A DNA stretch of 64,000 nt from Methylorubrum populi (lineage in GTDB: Bacteria; Pseudomonadota; Alphaproteobacteria; Rhizobiales; Beijerinckiaceae): NCBI RefSeq assembly GCF_002355515.1, contig NZ_AP014809.1, forward strand, positions 2,566,501 through 2,630,500, written 5' to 3'. Shown here one piece after another: positions 24,335 through 32,241 of this stretch. The position numbers and the translations under genes were made by a program. The number at the start of each line of letters is the position of its first letter. The stretch's first letter is position 1. A model generated the notes under the pieces. It was not told the DNA's origin. It saw only the letters and a program-made list of their open reading frames with translations, and searched no databases.

Positions 24335-25908
24335 TGGATGAGGCGCCGCACTCGCTTCTCCCTCCCCCCTCTGCGAGGGAGGGTGGGCCTCGCGTCAGCG
24401 AGGGTCGGGAGAGGCGCGCGCCGGTTCCGGAGAGTTCGGAGCCGGCCCCTCTTCCGCCTGCTCCGCAGGCACCCTCCCCCGCAAAGGGGGGAGGGCATGT
24501 CGGCGGCGGCATCCACGTCGTTCCCCTCGCGCCCGGTGCGGACCTCGCCGGTTTCCGCGCGGCGGCCCGCCGCCTGATCGCGGCGGACGTCGCTCCGGAA
24601 AACATCGTCTGGCAGACCGAGGCCCCGAGCCTGTTCGGCGCCGACAGTGCCACCGCGGACGGTCCGCCGCTCCCGCTCCCCCGCGCGGTGGCCGAACTGA
24701 TCCCGATGGTGGTGCCGCATCGCGATCCCGAGCGCTACGGCCTGCTCTACGCGCTGCTCTGGCGGGTCGCCCACGGCGAGCGGGCCCTGATGGAGATCGC
24801 GAGCGATCCGCTCGTCCATCGTCTCCATCGGATGCGGAAAGCCATCGGCCGCGACCTGCACAAGATGCACGCCTTCCTGCGCTTCCGCCGGTTGCCGGGA
24901 GAGGGACGGGAGCGCTTCGCGGCGTGGTTCGAGCCCGACCATCACATCCTGGAGGCGGCGGCTCCGTTCTTCGTCGATCGCTTCCGCGCGCTGACGTGGT
25001 CGATCCTGACGCCGGAGGGCTCGGCGCACTGGGACGGCGCGCTCACCTTCGGCCCGCCCGGCCGCCGCGAGGACGTGCCGGACGGCGACGGCTTCGAGGC
25101 CGGCTGGCGCGACTATTACGAGAGCACCTTCAACCCGGCCCGGCTCAACCTCGACGCCATGCGCGCCGAGATGCCCCGCAAGTACTGGCGGAACATGCCC
25201 GAGACGGCGGCGATTCCCGCCCTGGTGCGGGCCGCGAGCGCCCGCGCGCAGGCGATGATCGAGAGGGAGCCGACCATGCCGGTGAAGCGCGACCCCGTCC
25301 GCGCCGTCGCGAAGATGCGCCAAGACGAGCCGGATTCGCTCGAGGCCCTGAACGCGATCATCGCCCGCTCCGAGCCGCTGGTGCCCGGCGCGACGCAGGC
25401 CGTGCTCGGCGAGGGGCCGGTCGGTGCGCGGATCGCCTTCGTCGGCGAGCAGCCGGGCGACCAGGAGGACCGCCAGGGCCGGCCCTTCGTCGGGCCGGCG
25501 GGCCAGCTTCTCTCCCGCGCGCTGGAGGAGGCGGGGATCGACCGGCGCGAGGCCTACCTGACCAATGCGGTCAAGCACTTCAAGTTCACGCAACGCGGCA
25601 AGCGCCGCATCCACGAGAAGCCGACGGCGGGTGAGGTCAGCCATTACCGTTGGTGGCTCGACAAGGAACTCGACTTCGTCGCGCCGAAGCTCGTCGTCGC
25701 GCTCGGCGCCACCGCGGTGCTGGCGCTGACGGGCAAGCAGATCCCGATCACCCGCGCCCGCGGCCCCGCCGAGTTCGACCGGCCGTTCGAGGGCTTCATC
25801 ACGGTCCACCCCTCCTACCTGCTGCGCCTGCCCGACGAGGCGGCAAAGGCGGCGGCCTATCAGGCCTTCGTCGAGGATCTGCGGCGGGCGCAGGCCATGG
25901 CGGCGTGA
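24334..25908 (+). CDS. DUF4130-UdgX fusion, uracil-DNA-binding repair protein without cysteines
   Basis: A 524-residue two-domain protein. Residues about 60-300 form the DUF4130 putative DNA-metabolism domain (HKMHAFLRFRRL, WFEPDHHIL, YYESTFNPARLN). Residues about 335-520 form a family-4-like uracil-DNA glycosylase of the UdgX type, with motif A GEQPGDQED (371-379), the R-loop KRRIH (423-427) whose His covalently captures the abasic site in characterised UdgX, and VHPSYLL (491-497). The whole protein has no cysteine, so the four ligands of the usual 4Fe-4S cluster are absent (RSEP and SHYRWW occupy the expected places). Residues about 7-56 are low-complexity and come from a palindromic DNA repeat. 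No alternative in-frame ATG/GTG start precedes the DUF4130 domain. It is co-translated with the radical SAM gene. Confidence 0.9.
   Translation: MDEAPHSLLPPPSAREGGPRVSEGRERRAPVPESSEPAPLPPAPQAPSPAKGGGHVGGGIHVVPLAPGADLAGFRAAARRLIAADVAPENIVWQTEAPSLFGADSATADGPPLPLPRAVAELIPMVVPHRDPERYGLLYALLWRVAHGERALMEIASDPLVHRLHRMRKAIGRDLHKMHAFLRFRRLPGEGRERFAAWFEPDHHILEAAAPFFVDRFRALTWSILTPEGSAHWDGALTFGPPGRREDVPDGDGFEAGWRDYYESTFNPARLNLDAMRAEMPRKYWRNMPETAAIPALVRAASARAQAMIEREPTMPVKRDPVRAVAKMRQDEPDSLEALNAIIARSEPLVPGATQAVLGEGPVGARIAFVGEQPGDQEDRQGRPFVGPAGQLLSRALEEAGIDRREAYLTNAVKHFKFTQRGKRRIHEKPTAGEVSHYRWWLDKELDFVAPKLVVALGATAVLALTGKQIPITRARGPAEFDRPFEGFITVHPSYLLRLPDEAAKAAAYQAFVEDLRRAQAMAA
24353..24498. repeat. Palindromic repeat element lying inside a coding sequence
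   Basis: The stretch begins CTTCTCCCTCCCCCCTCTGC and ends CCCTCCCCCGCAAAGGGGGG, with inverted purine/pyrimidine arms: CCCTCCC.../GAGGGAGGG at the left, GCCTGCTCCGCAGGC and CCTCCCCC.../GGGGGGAGG at the right. This layout matches dispersed intergenic palindromic elements common in Rhizobiales. Here it is in frame and encodes residues about 7-56 of the UdgX fusion. Confidence 0.7.
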
Positions 25909-26065
25909 GGTCGGACGCCCGTTACGCCCTGCGAAACGATCAATTGAAAGCAACCCCGAACTTCGTCGATCGAGGCTGAAACAAAACCCTCCATCCTGTG
26001 GATATCTAGGCAGCGCGCTCAAGCATCCGGCGCCCGCTCGAAGAAGAATCCTTGGGAGAGAACCG

Positions 26066-27238
26066 ATGAGGGCCCTCGTCTGGCACGGCACCCAGGACAT
26101 CCGCTGCGACACGGTTCCCGATCCCGAGATCGAAGACGACCGCGACGCCATCATCCGGGTGACGTCCTGCGCCATCTGCGGCTCGGACCTCCACCTCTAC
26201 GACCACTTCATCCCGGCGATGAAGAAGGGCGACATCATGGGCCACGAGTTCATGGGGGAGGTGGTCGAGACCGGCCGCGGCCTGAACGGGACGCTGAAGA
26301 AGGGCGAACGGGTCGTCATCCCGTTCACGATCATCTGCGGCGAGTGCGACCAGTGCAAGCGCGGCTTCTTCTCGGTCTGCGAGCGCTCGAACCGCAACCG
26401 GGATCTCGCCGCCAAGGTGTTCGGCCACGGCACGGCGGGCCTGTTCGGCTATTCCCACCTCACCGGCGGCTACCCCGGCGGTCAAGCCGAGTATGTCCGC
26501 GTGCCCTTCGCCGACAAGACGCACATCAAGGTGCCGGACTCGCTCACTGACGAGCAGGTGCTGTTCCTCGGCGACATCTTTCCCACCGGCTGGCAGGCGG
26601 CGGTTCAGGCCGATATCCAGCCCCACGACACCGTGGCGATCTGGGGCGCGGGCCCGGTCGGGCAGATGGCGGTGCGCTCGGCGATCCTGCTCGGCGCCCG
26701 CCAAGTCGTGTGCATCGACAGCGTGCCGGAGCGCCTCGACATGGCGCGGGCGGGTGGCGCCATCACCATCGACAATAGCCGTGAGAGCGTGGTCGAGCGC
26801 CTGAACGAGCTGACCCACGGCAAGGGCCCGGAGAAGTGCATCGACGCCGTCGGCATGGAGGCGCATTCGCCCCGTGCCGTCGAGCAGGTCTACGACCGGG
26901 TGAAGCAGGCGATGATGCTGGAGAGCGACCGCGCCTCGGTGCTGCGGGAGATGATCTATGTCTGCCGCCCCGCCGGCATCCTCTCGATCCCCGGCGTCTA
27001 TGGCGGCCTCGTCGATAAGATGCCGATGGGCGCATTGATGAACAAGGGCCTGACCGTTCGCGCCGCCCAGACCCACGTGAACCGCTGGACCGACGACCTG
27101 CTGCGGCGGATCGAGGAGGGCCAGATCGATCCCTCCTTCGTCATCACCCACCGGGCCAACTTGGAGCAGGGCCCGGAGATGTACCGGACCTTCCGGGACA
27201 AGCAGGACAACTGCATCAAGGTCGTGCTGCGGCCCTGA
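26066..27238 (+). CDS. Zinc-dependent alcohol dehydrogenase, glutathione-independent formaldehyde dehydrogenase-like
   Basis: A 390-residue medium-chain dehydrogenase/reductase. Catalytic zinc ligands are C38 (CAICGSD) and H60-E61 (MGHEF); the structural zinc site is C91, C94, C97 and C105. The NAD-binding glycine motif is GAGPVGQM. The insertion VFGHGTAGLFGYSHLTGGYPGGQAEYVRVP and overall length resemble the formaldehyde dehydrogenase (FdhA-like) branch, which oxidises aldehydes without glutathione, though many members have unknown substrates. GGGAGAGAACCG precedes the ATG. It is followed by a small membrane-protein gene and may form a two-gene unit with it. In a methylotroph a role in aldehyde detoxification is plausible, not shown. 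Confidence 0.87.
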   Translation: MRALVWHGTQDIRCDTVPDPEIEDDRDAIIRVTSCAICGSDLHLYDHFIPAMKKGDIMGHEFMGEVVETGRGLNGTLKKGERVVIPFTIICGECDQCKRGFFSVCERSNRNRDLAAKVFGHGTAGLFGYSHLTGGYPGGQAEYVRVPFADKTHIKVPDSLTDEQVLFLGDIFPTGWQAAVQADIQPHDTVAIWGAGPVGQMAVRSAILLGARQVVCIDSVPERLDMARAGGAITIDNSRESVVERLNELTHGKGPEKCIDAVGMEAHSPRAVEQVYDRVKQAMMLESDRASVLREMIYVCRPAGILSIPGVYGGLVDKMPMGALMNKGLTVRAAQTHVNRWTDDLLRRIEEGQIDPSFVITHRANLEQGPEMYRTFRDKQDNCIKVVLRP

Positions 27239-27255
27239 CCGGCCCGCGGCTCCCC

Positions 27256-27295
27256 ACATCGTCCCGAAAAGGTGGTTGCCGGTTCTCGGAAGAGG
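27256..27295. repeat. Dispersed palindromic repeat, copy A
   Basis: The sequence CATCGTCCCGAAAAGGTGG followed by TTGCCGGTTCTCGGAAGAG closely matches, in opposite orientation, the element at 61731-61772. It is the common Rhizobiales-type repeat with CCCGAAAA/TTTCGGG arms, located between the dehydrogenase and the next gene. Confidence 0.55.
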
Positions 27296-27330
27296 CCGAC
27301 GCGCTCGCAAGAACCAAAGGCGGAGGTGAC

Positions 27331-27909
27331 ATGTCCCGCGACAGCGACGGATCGTACGGCGGCACGCTGCGCCGGATCGCGCCGGATTCCCGCAGACGGC
27401 CCGATCCTGCAACAGATGGGCTCGCCCAGGGGCTCGGCTGGTTTTCCCTCGGTCTCGGCGCCGCCGAGATCGTCGGCGGGGCGGCGATCGCCCGCTGGCT
27501 CGGCAAGCCGGAACTGACGCCCGTCATCCACGCCTACGGCGTGCGGGAGATCGTCACCGGGGTCGGCATCCTCGGCTCGAAGGATGCGACGCCCTGGATC
27601 TGGGGCCGGGTCGGGGGCGATGCCGTCGACATCGCCACGGTGCTGCCGGCCCTGGAGGAGACCAACCCGCGTCGGGGCAACGCGATCATCGCGCTCATGG
27701 CGCTGGCCGGTGCCACCGCCCTCGACGTGGTCTGCGCCCGCAACCTGTCGCAGGCGCCTCTCCGGCCCTCGCGCCGAATTCGCCGCGACTATCGAAGCCG
27801 CAGCGGCTTCCCTGAGCGGCCGGAGGCGATGCGCGGCCGGGCGAGCGATTTCGAGCCGCCGCCGGACATCGTCGGGCCGCAGGCGATGCGGGCCTGGACG
27901 GCCGCGTAA
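27331..27909 (+). CDS. Small membrane protein resembling the N-terminal module of cyclase/dehydrase proteins
   Basis: A 192-residue protein with three or four hydrophobic segments (LGWFSLGLGAAEIVGGAAIARWLG, VREIVTGVGILG, IIALMALAGATALDVV). The pattern GLGWFSLGLGAAEI...VIHAYGVREIVTGVGIL matches the membrane module that in other proteobacteria precedes a SRPBCC (cyclase/dehydrase) domain. Here the SRPBCC domain is missing and a basic, disordered tail of about 60 residues replaces it. It follows the zinc dehydrogenase by 92 bases. Function unknown. Confidence 0.7.
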   Translation: MSRDSDGSYGGTLRRIAPDSRRRPDPATDGLAQGLGWFSLGLGAAEIVGGAAIARWLGKPELTPVIHAYGVREIVTGVGILGSKDATPWIWGRVGGDAVDIATVLPALEETNPRRGNAIIALMALAGATALDVVCARNLSQAPLRPSRRIRRDYRSRSGFPERPEAMRGRASDFEPPPDIVGPQAMRAWTAA

Positions 27910-28048
27910 TCCGTTGCTCCTTCGATCGCTTCGGCCCCGCCGGCGTCAGAGCGCGCCTCGGGTCGCTTCGCTGCCGCGGGCGACCGGGACCAAAGGGGGT
28001 GATCGACCGGAGACTTCCGTAGGCGCGGCGAAGCGCTCCGGCCCGGCA

Positions 28049-29671
28049 TCAGGCGGCCAGACGCTGGCGCTCCCGATCCGCGCGGTAGCTGAGGATCAGA
28101 TCCTCCGGGATCATTCCGGCGGCCACCGCCACGGCGATGGCGCGCGGCCGGGCGGGCCGTTTCGGCTCGATCACGATCTCAGGCAGGATCTCCGGGATGA
28201 TCGCGGGCTGGCTCCCCGGCACGGCGGGCGGAGACTGTGCCGTCGCGGCGGCCCGATCGGCCAGGAAATGCGCCATGATCTCGTCGGCGAGACCGGCCAG
28301 AACCGACTCGGCGGTGTCCGGCACGATCTCCGCCGCTTCCACCACGGCCGCGCCGATGCGCTCCTCCGGCCGGGGCGCCAGCGGCCACGCGGCGGCAGCG
28401 TCGGGCAAGCCCGGCTCCGGCGCGACGAGGATCGGGGACAGGACGAGGATCTCCGAGGGGGCCGCCGGGGCGAGGCTGTCCAGGCCCTGCGCCGCCGTCA
28501 GCTGCACAGGCGCATCGGCCGTCTCCCGCGCCTGGGCCTCGGCCTGCTCGTGCGCCAGGATGCGGGCCTCGTCGCGGGCCGCCTCGGCCTCGAAGCGGGC
28601 GAGCAGCGCCATCAGGCCGCGGGCCTCGGCGAAGGGCAAGGTTTCACAGGCGGTCAGCGCGGCCTCGATCATCGAGCGGGCGAGGCGTGGGCCGTCCATG
28701 CCGTTGCGGCCGCTATTGGCGTCGTGCCAGACGGTCAGCCCGGCCCGGATCGCCGGCAGCAGCAGGGCGGGCAGGCCCGCGCGGCGGTGGAGGGCGGCGA
28801 AGCCGGCGCCGTGCGGCTCCAGCATCAGCCCGGCGACGCGCGCGCGGCTGAGCCCGCTCAGCTCGGCCAGCGCGATCTCCGCGAAGGGCAGGCGCAGGGA
28901 CAGGATCGCCCGCAGGATCAGCCCGGCGGTGAGTTGCTCCTGCACCCGCAGATGCGCGACGAGCCGCACCAGCTGCGCCTCCTCGGCCTCGTCGCTGAGC
29001 GCGAGGGCGGCGGCGTCGCGGGCCTCGCGGGCGGCGCGGTCTCCGCGCTCGGAGCTGATCCAGCCGGCGCTCTGGCCGAAGCGCGAGAGCTGCTCCGCCA
29101 TCAGGGCGACGAGGGAGTGGCGGACCTCGATCGGCAGATCGGTGCGCGCCAGGAGCGCCTGGCGCAGTTCCGCATCCTCGCCGTGCCGCTCCACCATCCG
29201 CATCAGGGCGGCGGTGCCGATCGCTGCGAGCGGATTGCGCGCCAGCGCGACGAGGGAGGGGGCGCCGCCCACTTCGGCCAGGGCTGCGGCGACGGGCTTC
29301 GACAGGTCGGACCGCCCGGCCACGGCCGCGCGGGTCGCCTCGCAGCCCATGGCGACGCAATCCACGAGATCGGCATCCATCAGCACCGGCGAGCGTGCCA
29401 GCACGAGACAGGCGATGTCCGGCTGATCCGAGGCCAGGGCCACGATCAACGGTCGCGGCGCCTGATCGGACTCGGCGCAGGCCTGCGCCAGCGCCCGGCG
29501 CACCACTGCTGCCGGATCGTCGAGCAGCGCCAGCAGGGCGGTTTTGGCCTCCCAGGCCGCCTCCGGACCGAGCGTGCCCTGCAGGTAGCTGCGGGTCAGG
29601 GCGCCCGCGGCCTCGGCACGCCGCTCGGGCGTGGCGTTCTGGGTGAGAGTGAGGAAGTGGCGAAGGATCAT
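28049..29671 (-). CDS. DUF2336 domain-containing protein
   Basis: A 540-residue cytosolic alpha-helical protein. The N-terminal two thirds show HEAT-like repeats (LLALLDDPAAVVRRALAQACAES, LARNPLAAIGTAALMRMV, LLARTDLPIEVRHSLVALM) characteristic of DUF2336. The C-terminal 150 residues are Ala/Pro/Glu-rich and probably disordered, ending in a conserved basic peptide (PEDLILSYRADRERQRL). The family is restricted mainly to alphaproteobacteria and its function is unknown. The ATG at 29671 overlaps the stop of the lytic transglycosylase gene by four bases, so both are co-translated. Longer upstream reading in this frame crosses the transglycosylase gene and is not real. Confidence 0.82.
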   Translation of the reverse strand: MILRHFLTLTQNATPERRAEAAGALTRSYLQGTLGPEAAWEAKTALLALLDDPAAVVRRALAQACAESDQAPRPLIVALASDQPDIACLVLARSPVLMDADLVDCVAMGCEATRAAVAGRSDLSKPVAAALAEVGGAPSLVALARNPLAAIGTAALMRMVERHGEDAELRQALLARTDLPIEVRHSLVALMAEQLSRFGQSAGWISSERGDRAAREARDAAALALSDEAEEAQLVRLVAHLRVQEQLTAGLILRAILSLRLPFAEIALAELSGLSRARVAGLMLEPHGAGFAALHRRAGLPALLLPAIRAGLTVWHDANSGRNGMDGPRLARSMIEAALTACETLPFAEARGLMALLARFEAEAARDEARILAHEQAEAQARETADAPVQLTAAQGLDSLAPAAPSEILVLSPILVAPEPGLPDAAAAWPLAPRPEERIGAAVVEAAEIVPDTAESVLAGLADEIMAHFLADRAAATAQSPPAVPGSQPAIIPEILPEIVIEPKRPARPRAIAVAVAAGMIPEDLILSYRADRERQRLAA

Positions 29672-30792
29672 GAGCCGCTCCTGAGTCGCAACGCGGAGGG
29701 ATCGAACAGCGAGTTTTTCGCGGGCGTGGCGCTCGGCTGGTCCGGCATCGGGCCGGCCATGAAGGTGGTCGCCGGCGCGGAGGCCGTCGCCGTTTTCGTC
29801 GCCGTCGCCGTCAGCCCGGCGGGCCGGCGCGGCGGCAGGGGCACGAGGATGGGCTCCGAAACGGCAGCGTCCGACACGGTCGCGGGCGCGTTCGCCAGTG
29901 CGACCGTCGGCGCGGCTGCGCTCTCCGCCTCGCTCCCCCCGTCGGAGCGCGGGAAGTAGGTCGGGGCGGTGCGGGTGGCGGCGCTCGCGGCGCGGTTCTG
30001 CCAGATCTTGGCCACGCCTTCCGAGATCGCGCCCTGGCGCCGGTCGTTCTGGAACAGCGAGCGCAGGCCACCCTCGAGCGAGGCGTAGGCCGTCGGCACG
30101 TTGGTGTCGGCCGCGGCGGTCGCGACCGGGGTCGCCACCCCGGAAGTGGTCTGACTCAGGAGCCCGTAGAGTTCGGAGGCGCTGCGCGGACGGCCGGCGC
30201 GGTCGTAGAACAGGCCGCGGTTGGCGGCCGCCGCCTCCGGCAGGTCGAGGGCGGCCGGGCGCGAGGGCGTCGCCTGCGCGGAGGCGATCAGCGCGCTCGC
30301 GCCCTTGGCGCCGAGGACATGGGCCGCGTAGAGGTCGCCCGCATTCGGCTCGCGCCCTAGCGCCGCGCTCAGCGCCTCGCCGTTGCGCTGCGTCAGTGCG
30401 CCGGCCATCGCCGCCGAGACCTTCGGATCGCGGCGCAGGTCGAGGATCGCTTGGCGCGCCGCCGGATCCGCCACGGTGTAGCGGCCGTCCGCGCCGGCGG
30501 TGATCGCATCGGCGTAGGACGCGAGGCCGAGCTTGGGCCCGGCATTCTTCATCACGCCGAGCCAGGTCTGCTCGATGAACTGGAACAGGCCGGTCGCCGT
30601 CGAGGTGCTTGCCTTGGCCGAGGGGTTGAGGCTCGACTCGCGCTGGGCCGTGGCGAGCAGGTAGTCGAAGCCGACGCCGCTCGTCTGCGCTCCCTCGCGG
30701 ATCGCCTCGACGACCTCGCCGTTCGCCGCCGAGGTGCGCGCCGGTGCGGCGGTGTCGCGGGAGCCGATCGGACCGTTGGTGAACAGGAACAT
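29668..30792 (-). CDS. Lytic transglycosylase-like protein (SLT domain)
   Basis: A 374-residue protein with an SLT-type lysozyme fold in the first 190 residues. The catalytic glutamate is E52 in QRESSLNPSAKA, followed by ATGLFQFIEQTWLGVMKNAG and the conserved HVLGAKGA region. The remaining 180 residues are Ala/Thr/Pro-rich and low-complexity. No convincing signal peptide precedes the domain (MFLFTNGPIGSRDTAAPART), so export may use a flagellar/other route or be absent. SLT proteins cut glycan strands to insert envelope machines. It is co-translated with the DUF2336 gene. Confidence 0.82.
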   Translation of the reverse strand: MFLFTNGPIGSRDTAAPARTSAANGEVVEAIREGAQTSGVGFDYLLATAQRESSLNPSAKASTSTATGLFQFIEQTWLGVMKNAGPKLGLASYADAITAGADGRYTVADPAARQAILDLRRDPKVSAAMAGALTQRNGEALSAALGREPNAGDLYAAHVLGAKGASALIASAQATPSRPAALDLPEAAAANRGLFYDRAGRPRSASELYGLLSQTTSGVATPVATAAADTNVPTAYASLEGGLRSLFQNDRRQGAISEGVAKIWQNRAASAATRTAPTYFPRSDGGSEAESAAAPTVALANAPATVSDAAVSEPILVPLPPRRPAGLTATATKTATASAPATTFMAGPMPDQPSATPAKNSLFDPSALRLRSGS

Positions 30793-30931
30793 GACGCGTC
30801 CCGCCGGGACCGTCACTCGGCCCCGTGAGACCCGACATTCCTGCGCATATGGTAAAGGAAGCTTGAATGATGTTGCTTCCCAGCCACCCAATCGACGCTC
30901 CGGACTTCGCTCCCTTCCGCCCGGAGGCCGC

Positions 30932-31561
30932 ATGAGCGCGCCCGAACCCGCCGGGCCGGGCCGCGATGTGATCGCGGCAAAGTCGACCGCCGACGATCGA
31001 GGTCCGGCGGCCGGGGCGGCGCTGGTGTTCGAGGGCGCATCTTTGGTCGGAGCGATCGCGGATCTGCGGGCGCGCCGGCCCGGTCTGGCGATCTACGCCG
31101 CCCTCGACGGGCCCGACGACCCGAGGCTCGACGGCCTCATGGTCGAGCGGCCGGACGGCGTGCTGCTGCGCGATGCCCGCTCCGGCCGCGACGTCGCTGC
31201 CCTCGGCGGGCGGCTCGCCGTGTGCGAGGCGCTGGCCGGCCTGCCCGACGGTGCGACGATGATCCTCGCGGCGATCGGCCATCCCCTCGGCGTGCTCGAC
31301 GCCCGCAGCTTCGCCGGCGCGAGCCCGCGGCTCGCCGGCCTCGGCTTGGACGGGACGGGCCCGGCGGCCGGCCTGCTTGAGGCGGGCGGCCTGGTCCGTC
31401 TCGCCGCGGCAGCGGCGGGAGTGCCCGTCTTCGAAAGGCTGACAGCGGGCGCAGACCGCTTACCCGAGGGGCTTGCGGCAACCTCGCAGGATGGGTTCCG
31501 GTGGGTCGTGCTGCGGGATCCTGCGAGTGGCGCAGCCCGGTCGCGTGAGGGGGCCGGTTGA
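30932..31561 (+). CDS. Degenerate HpcH/HpaI aldolase / CitE-like protein
   Basis: A 209-residue soluble protein. Segments such as RPDGVLLRDARSGRDVAALGG and LGVLDARSFAGASPRLAGLGLDG align by eye with the barrel of CitE/HpcH-type C-C lyases, where one expects a GVMLPKVES and an IET-ARGV-AA-REIA-A pattern. The metal/substrate glutamate of the IET motif is replaced (AAIGHPLG), so it is probably not a normal lyase. It is short compared with the usual 280-300 residues. It is divergent from the SLT gene (139 bases) and 37 bases before the GST gene. Homology is moderate confidence; function unknown. Confidence 0.55.
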   Translation: MSAPEPAGPGRDVIAAKSTADDRGPAAGAALVFEGASLVGAIADLRARRPGLAIYAALDGPDDPRLDGLMVERPDGVLLRDARSGRDVAALGGRLAVCEALAGLPDGATMILAAIGHPLGVLDARSFAGASPRLAGLGLDGTGPAAGLLEAGGLVRLAAAAAGVPVFERLTAGADRLPEGLAATSQDGFRWVVLRDPASGAARSREGAG

Positions 31562-31598
31562 AGCGACCACCGCCGCAGGCGGAACAGGAGAGGGTGTC

Positions 31599-32186
31599 AT
31601 GCTCACCGTCTACGGTGACCGGAAGTCGGGCAACTGCCTCAAGGTGGCGTGGGTCGCGGCGCATCTCGGAATCGATCTCGACTGGCGCGAGGTCGACATC
31701 CTGAAGGGCGAGACCCGCACCCCCGGCTTCCTCGCCCTCAATCCGGACGGGCGCGTGCCGACCCTGGTGCTGGAGGATGGGCGCAGCCTCTCCGAATCGA
31801 ACGCGATCATCGGCTTTCTCGCCCGCGACTCCGCTCTAGTCCCGGCGGATGCCTTCGCGCAGGCGAAAATGCGGCAATGGCTGTTCTGGGAGCAGTACAG
31901 CCACGAGCCCTTCATCGCTGTGCGCCGCTTCCAGCTGCTCTATCTCGGCCGGACGGAGGCGGCGCTCGATCCGAAGCTGTTCGAGCGGGGCCACGCCGCG
32001 CTCGCCCTGATGGAGGGCGCGCTGGCGGATCGGCCGTTCCTCGTCGGCGCCGACCCGAGCCTCGCCGATGTGGCGCTCGTGGCCTATACCCGCCTCGCGC
32101 ACGAGGGCGGCTTCGACCTCGCGCCTTATCCGGCGCTTCGGGCCTGGATCGCCCGTGTCGAGGCCGCGCTCGGCATTGCCGGCTAA
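31599..32186 (+). CDS. Glutathione S-transferase
   Basis: A 195-residue cytosolic GST. The N-terminal thioredoxin-like half starts MLTVYGDRKSGNCLKVAW, with the cis-proline in GRVPTLVLEDG and the glutathione-gamma-glutamyl site SESNAI. The C-terminal helical half ends with FLVGADPSLADVALVAYTR, the standard N-capping box. The GDRKSGNCLK opening resembles beta-like GSTs. The ATG at 31599 follows an AGGAGAGGG site. Substrate unknown; it sits among oxidative-stress genes. Confidence 0.9.
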   Translation: MLTVYGDRKSGNCLKVAWVAAHLGIDLDWREVDILKGETRTPGFLALNPDGRVPTLVLEDGRSLSESNAIIGFLARDSALVPADAFAQAKMRQWLFWEQYSHEPFIAVRRFQLLYLGRTEAALDPKLFERGHAALALMEGALADRPFLVGADPSLADVALVAYTRLAHEGGFDLAPYPALRAWIARVEAALGIAG

Positions 32187-32241
32187 GGTCGTTCCCTCGC
32201 CGGGCTGCCGGCTCCGCCCGTCCTCGAACCCGGATCACGTC

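Noticed and set aside
27584..29959. Long plus-strand frame of 791 codons
   Set aside because: It is antisense to DUF2336 and SLT, with the Arg/Gly-rich composition of a shadow frame in GC-rich DNA.
28049..31282. Very long 1077-residue minus-strand frame
   Set aside because: Only the part from 29671 down (DUF2336) is real. The upstream part overlaps the SLT gene in another frame and has Arg/Gly-rich shadow composition.
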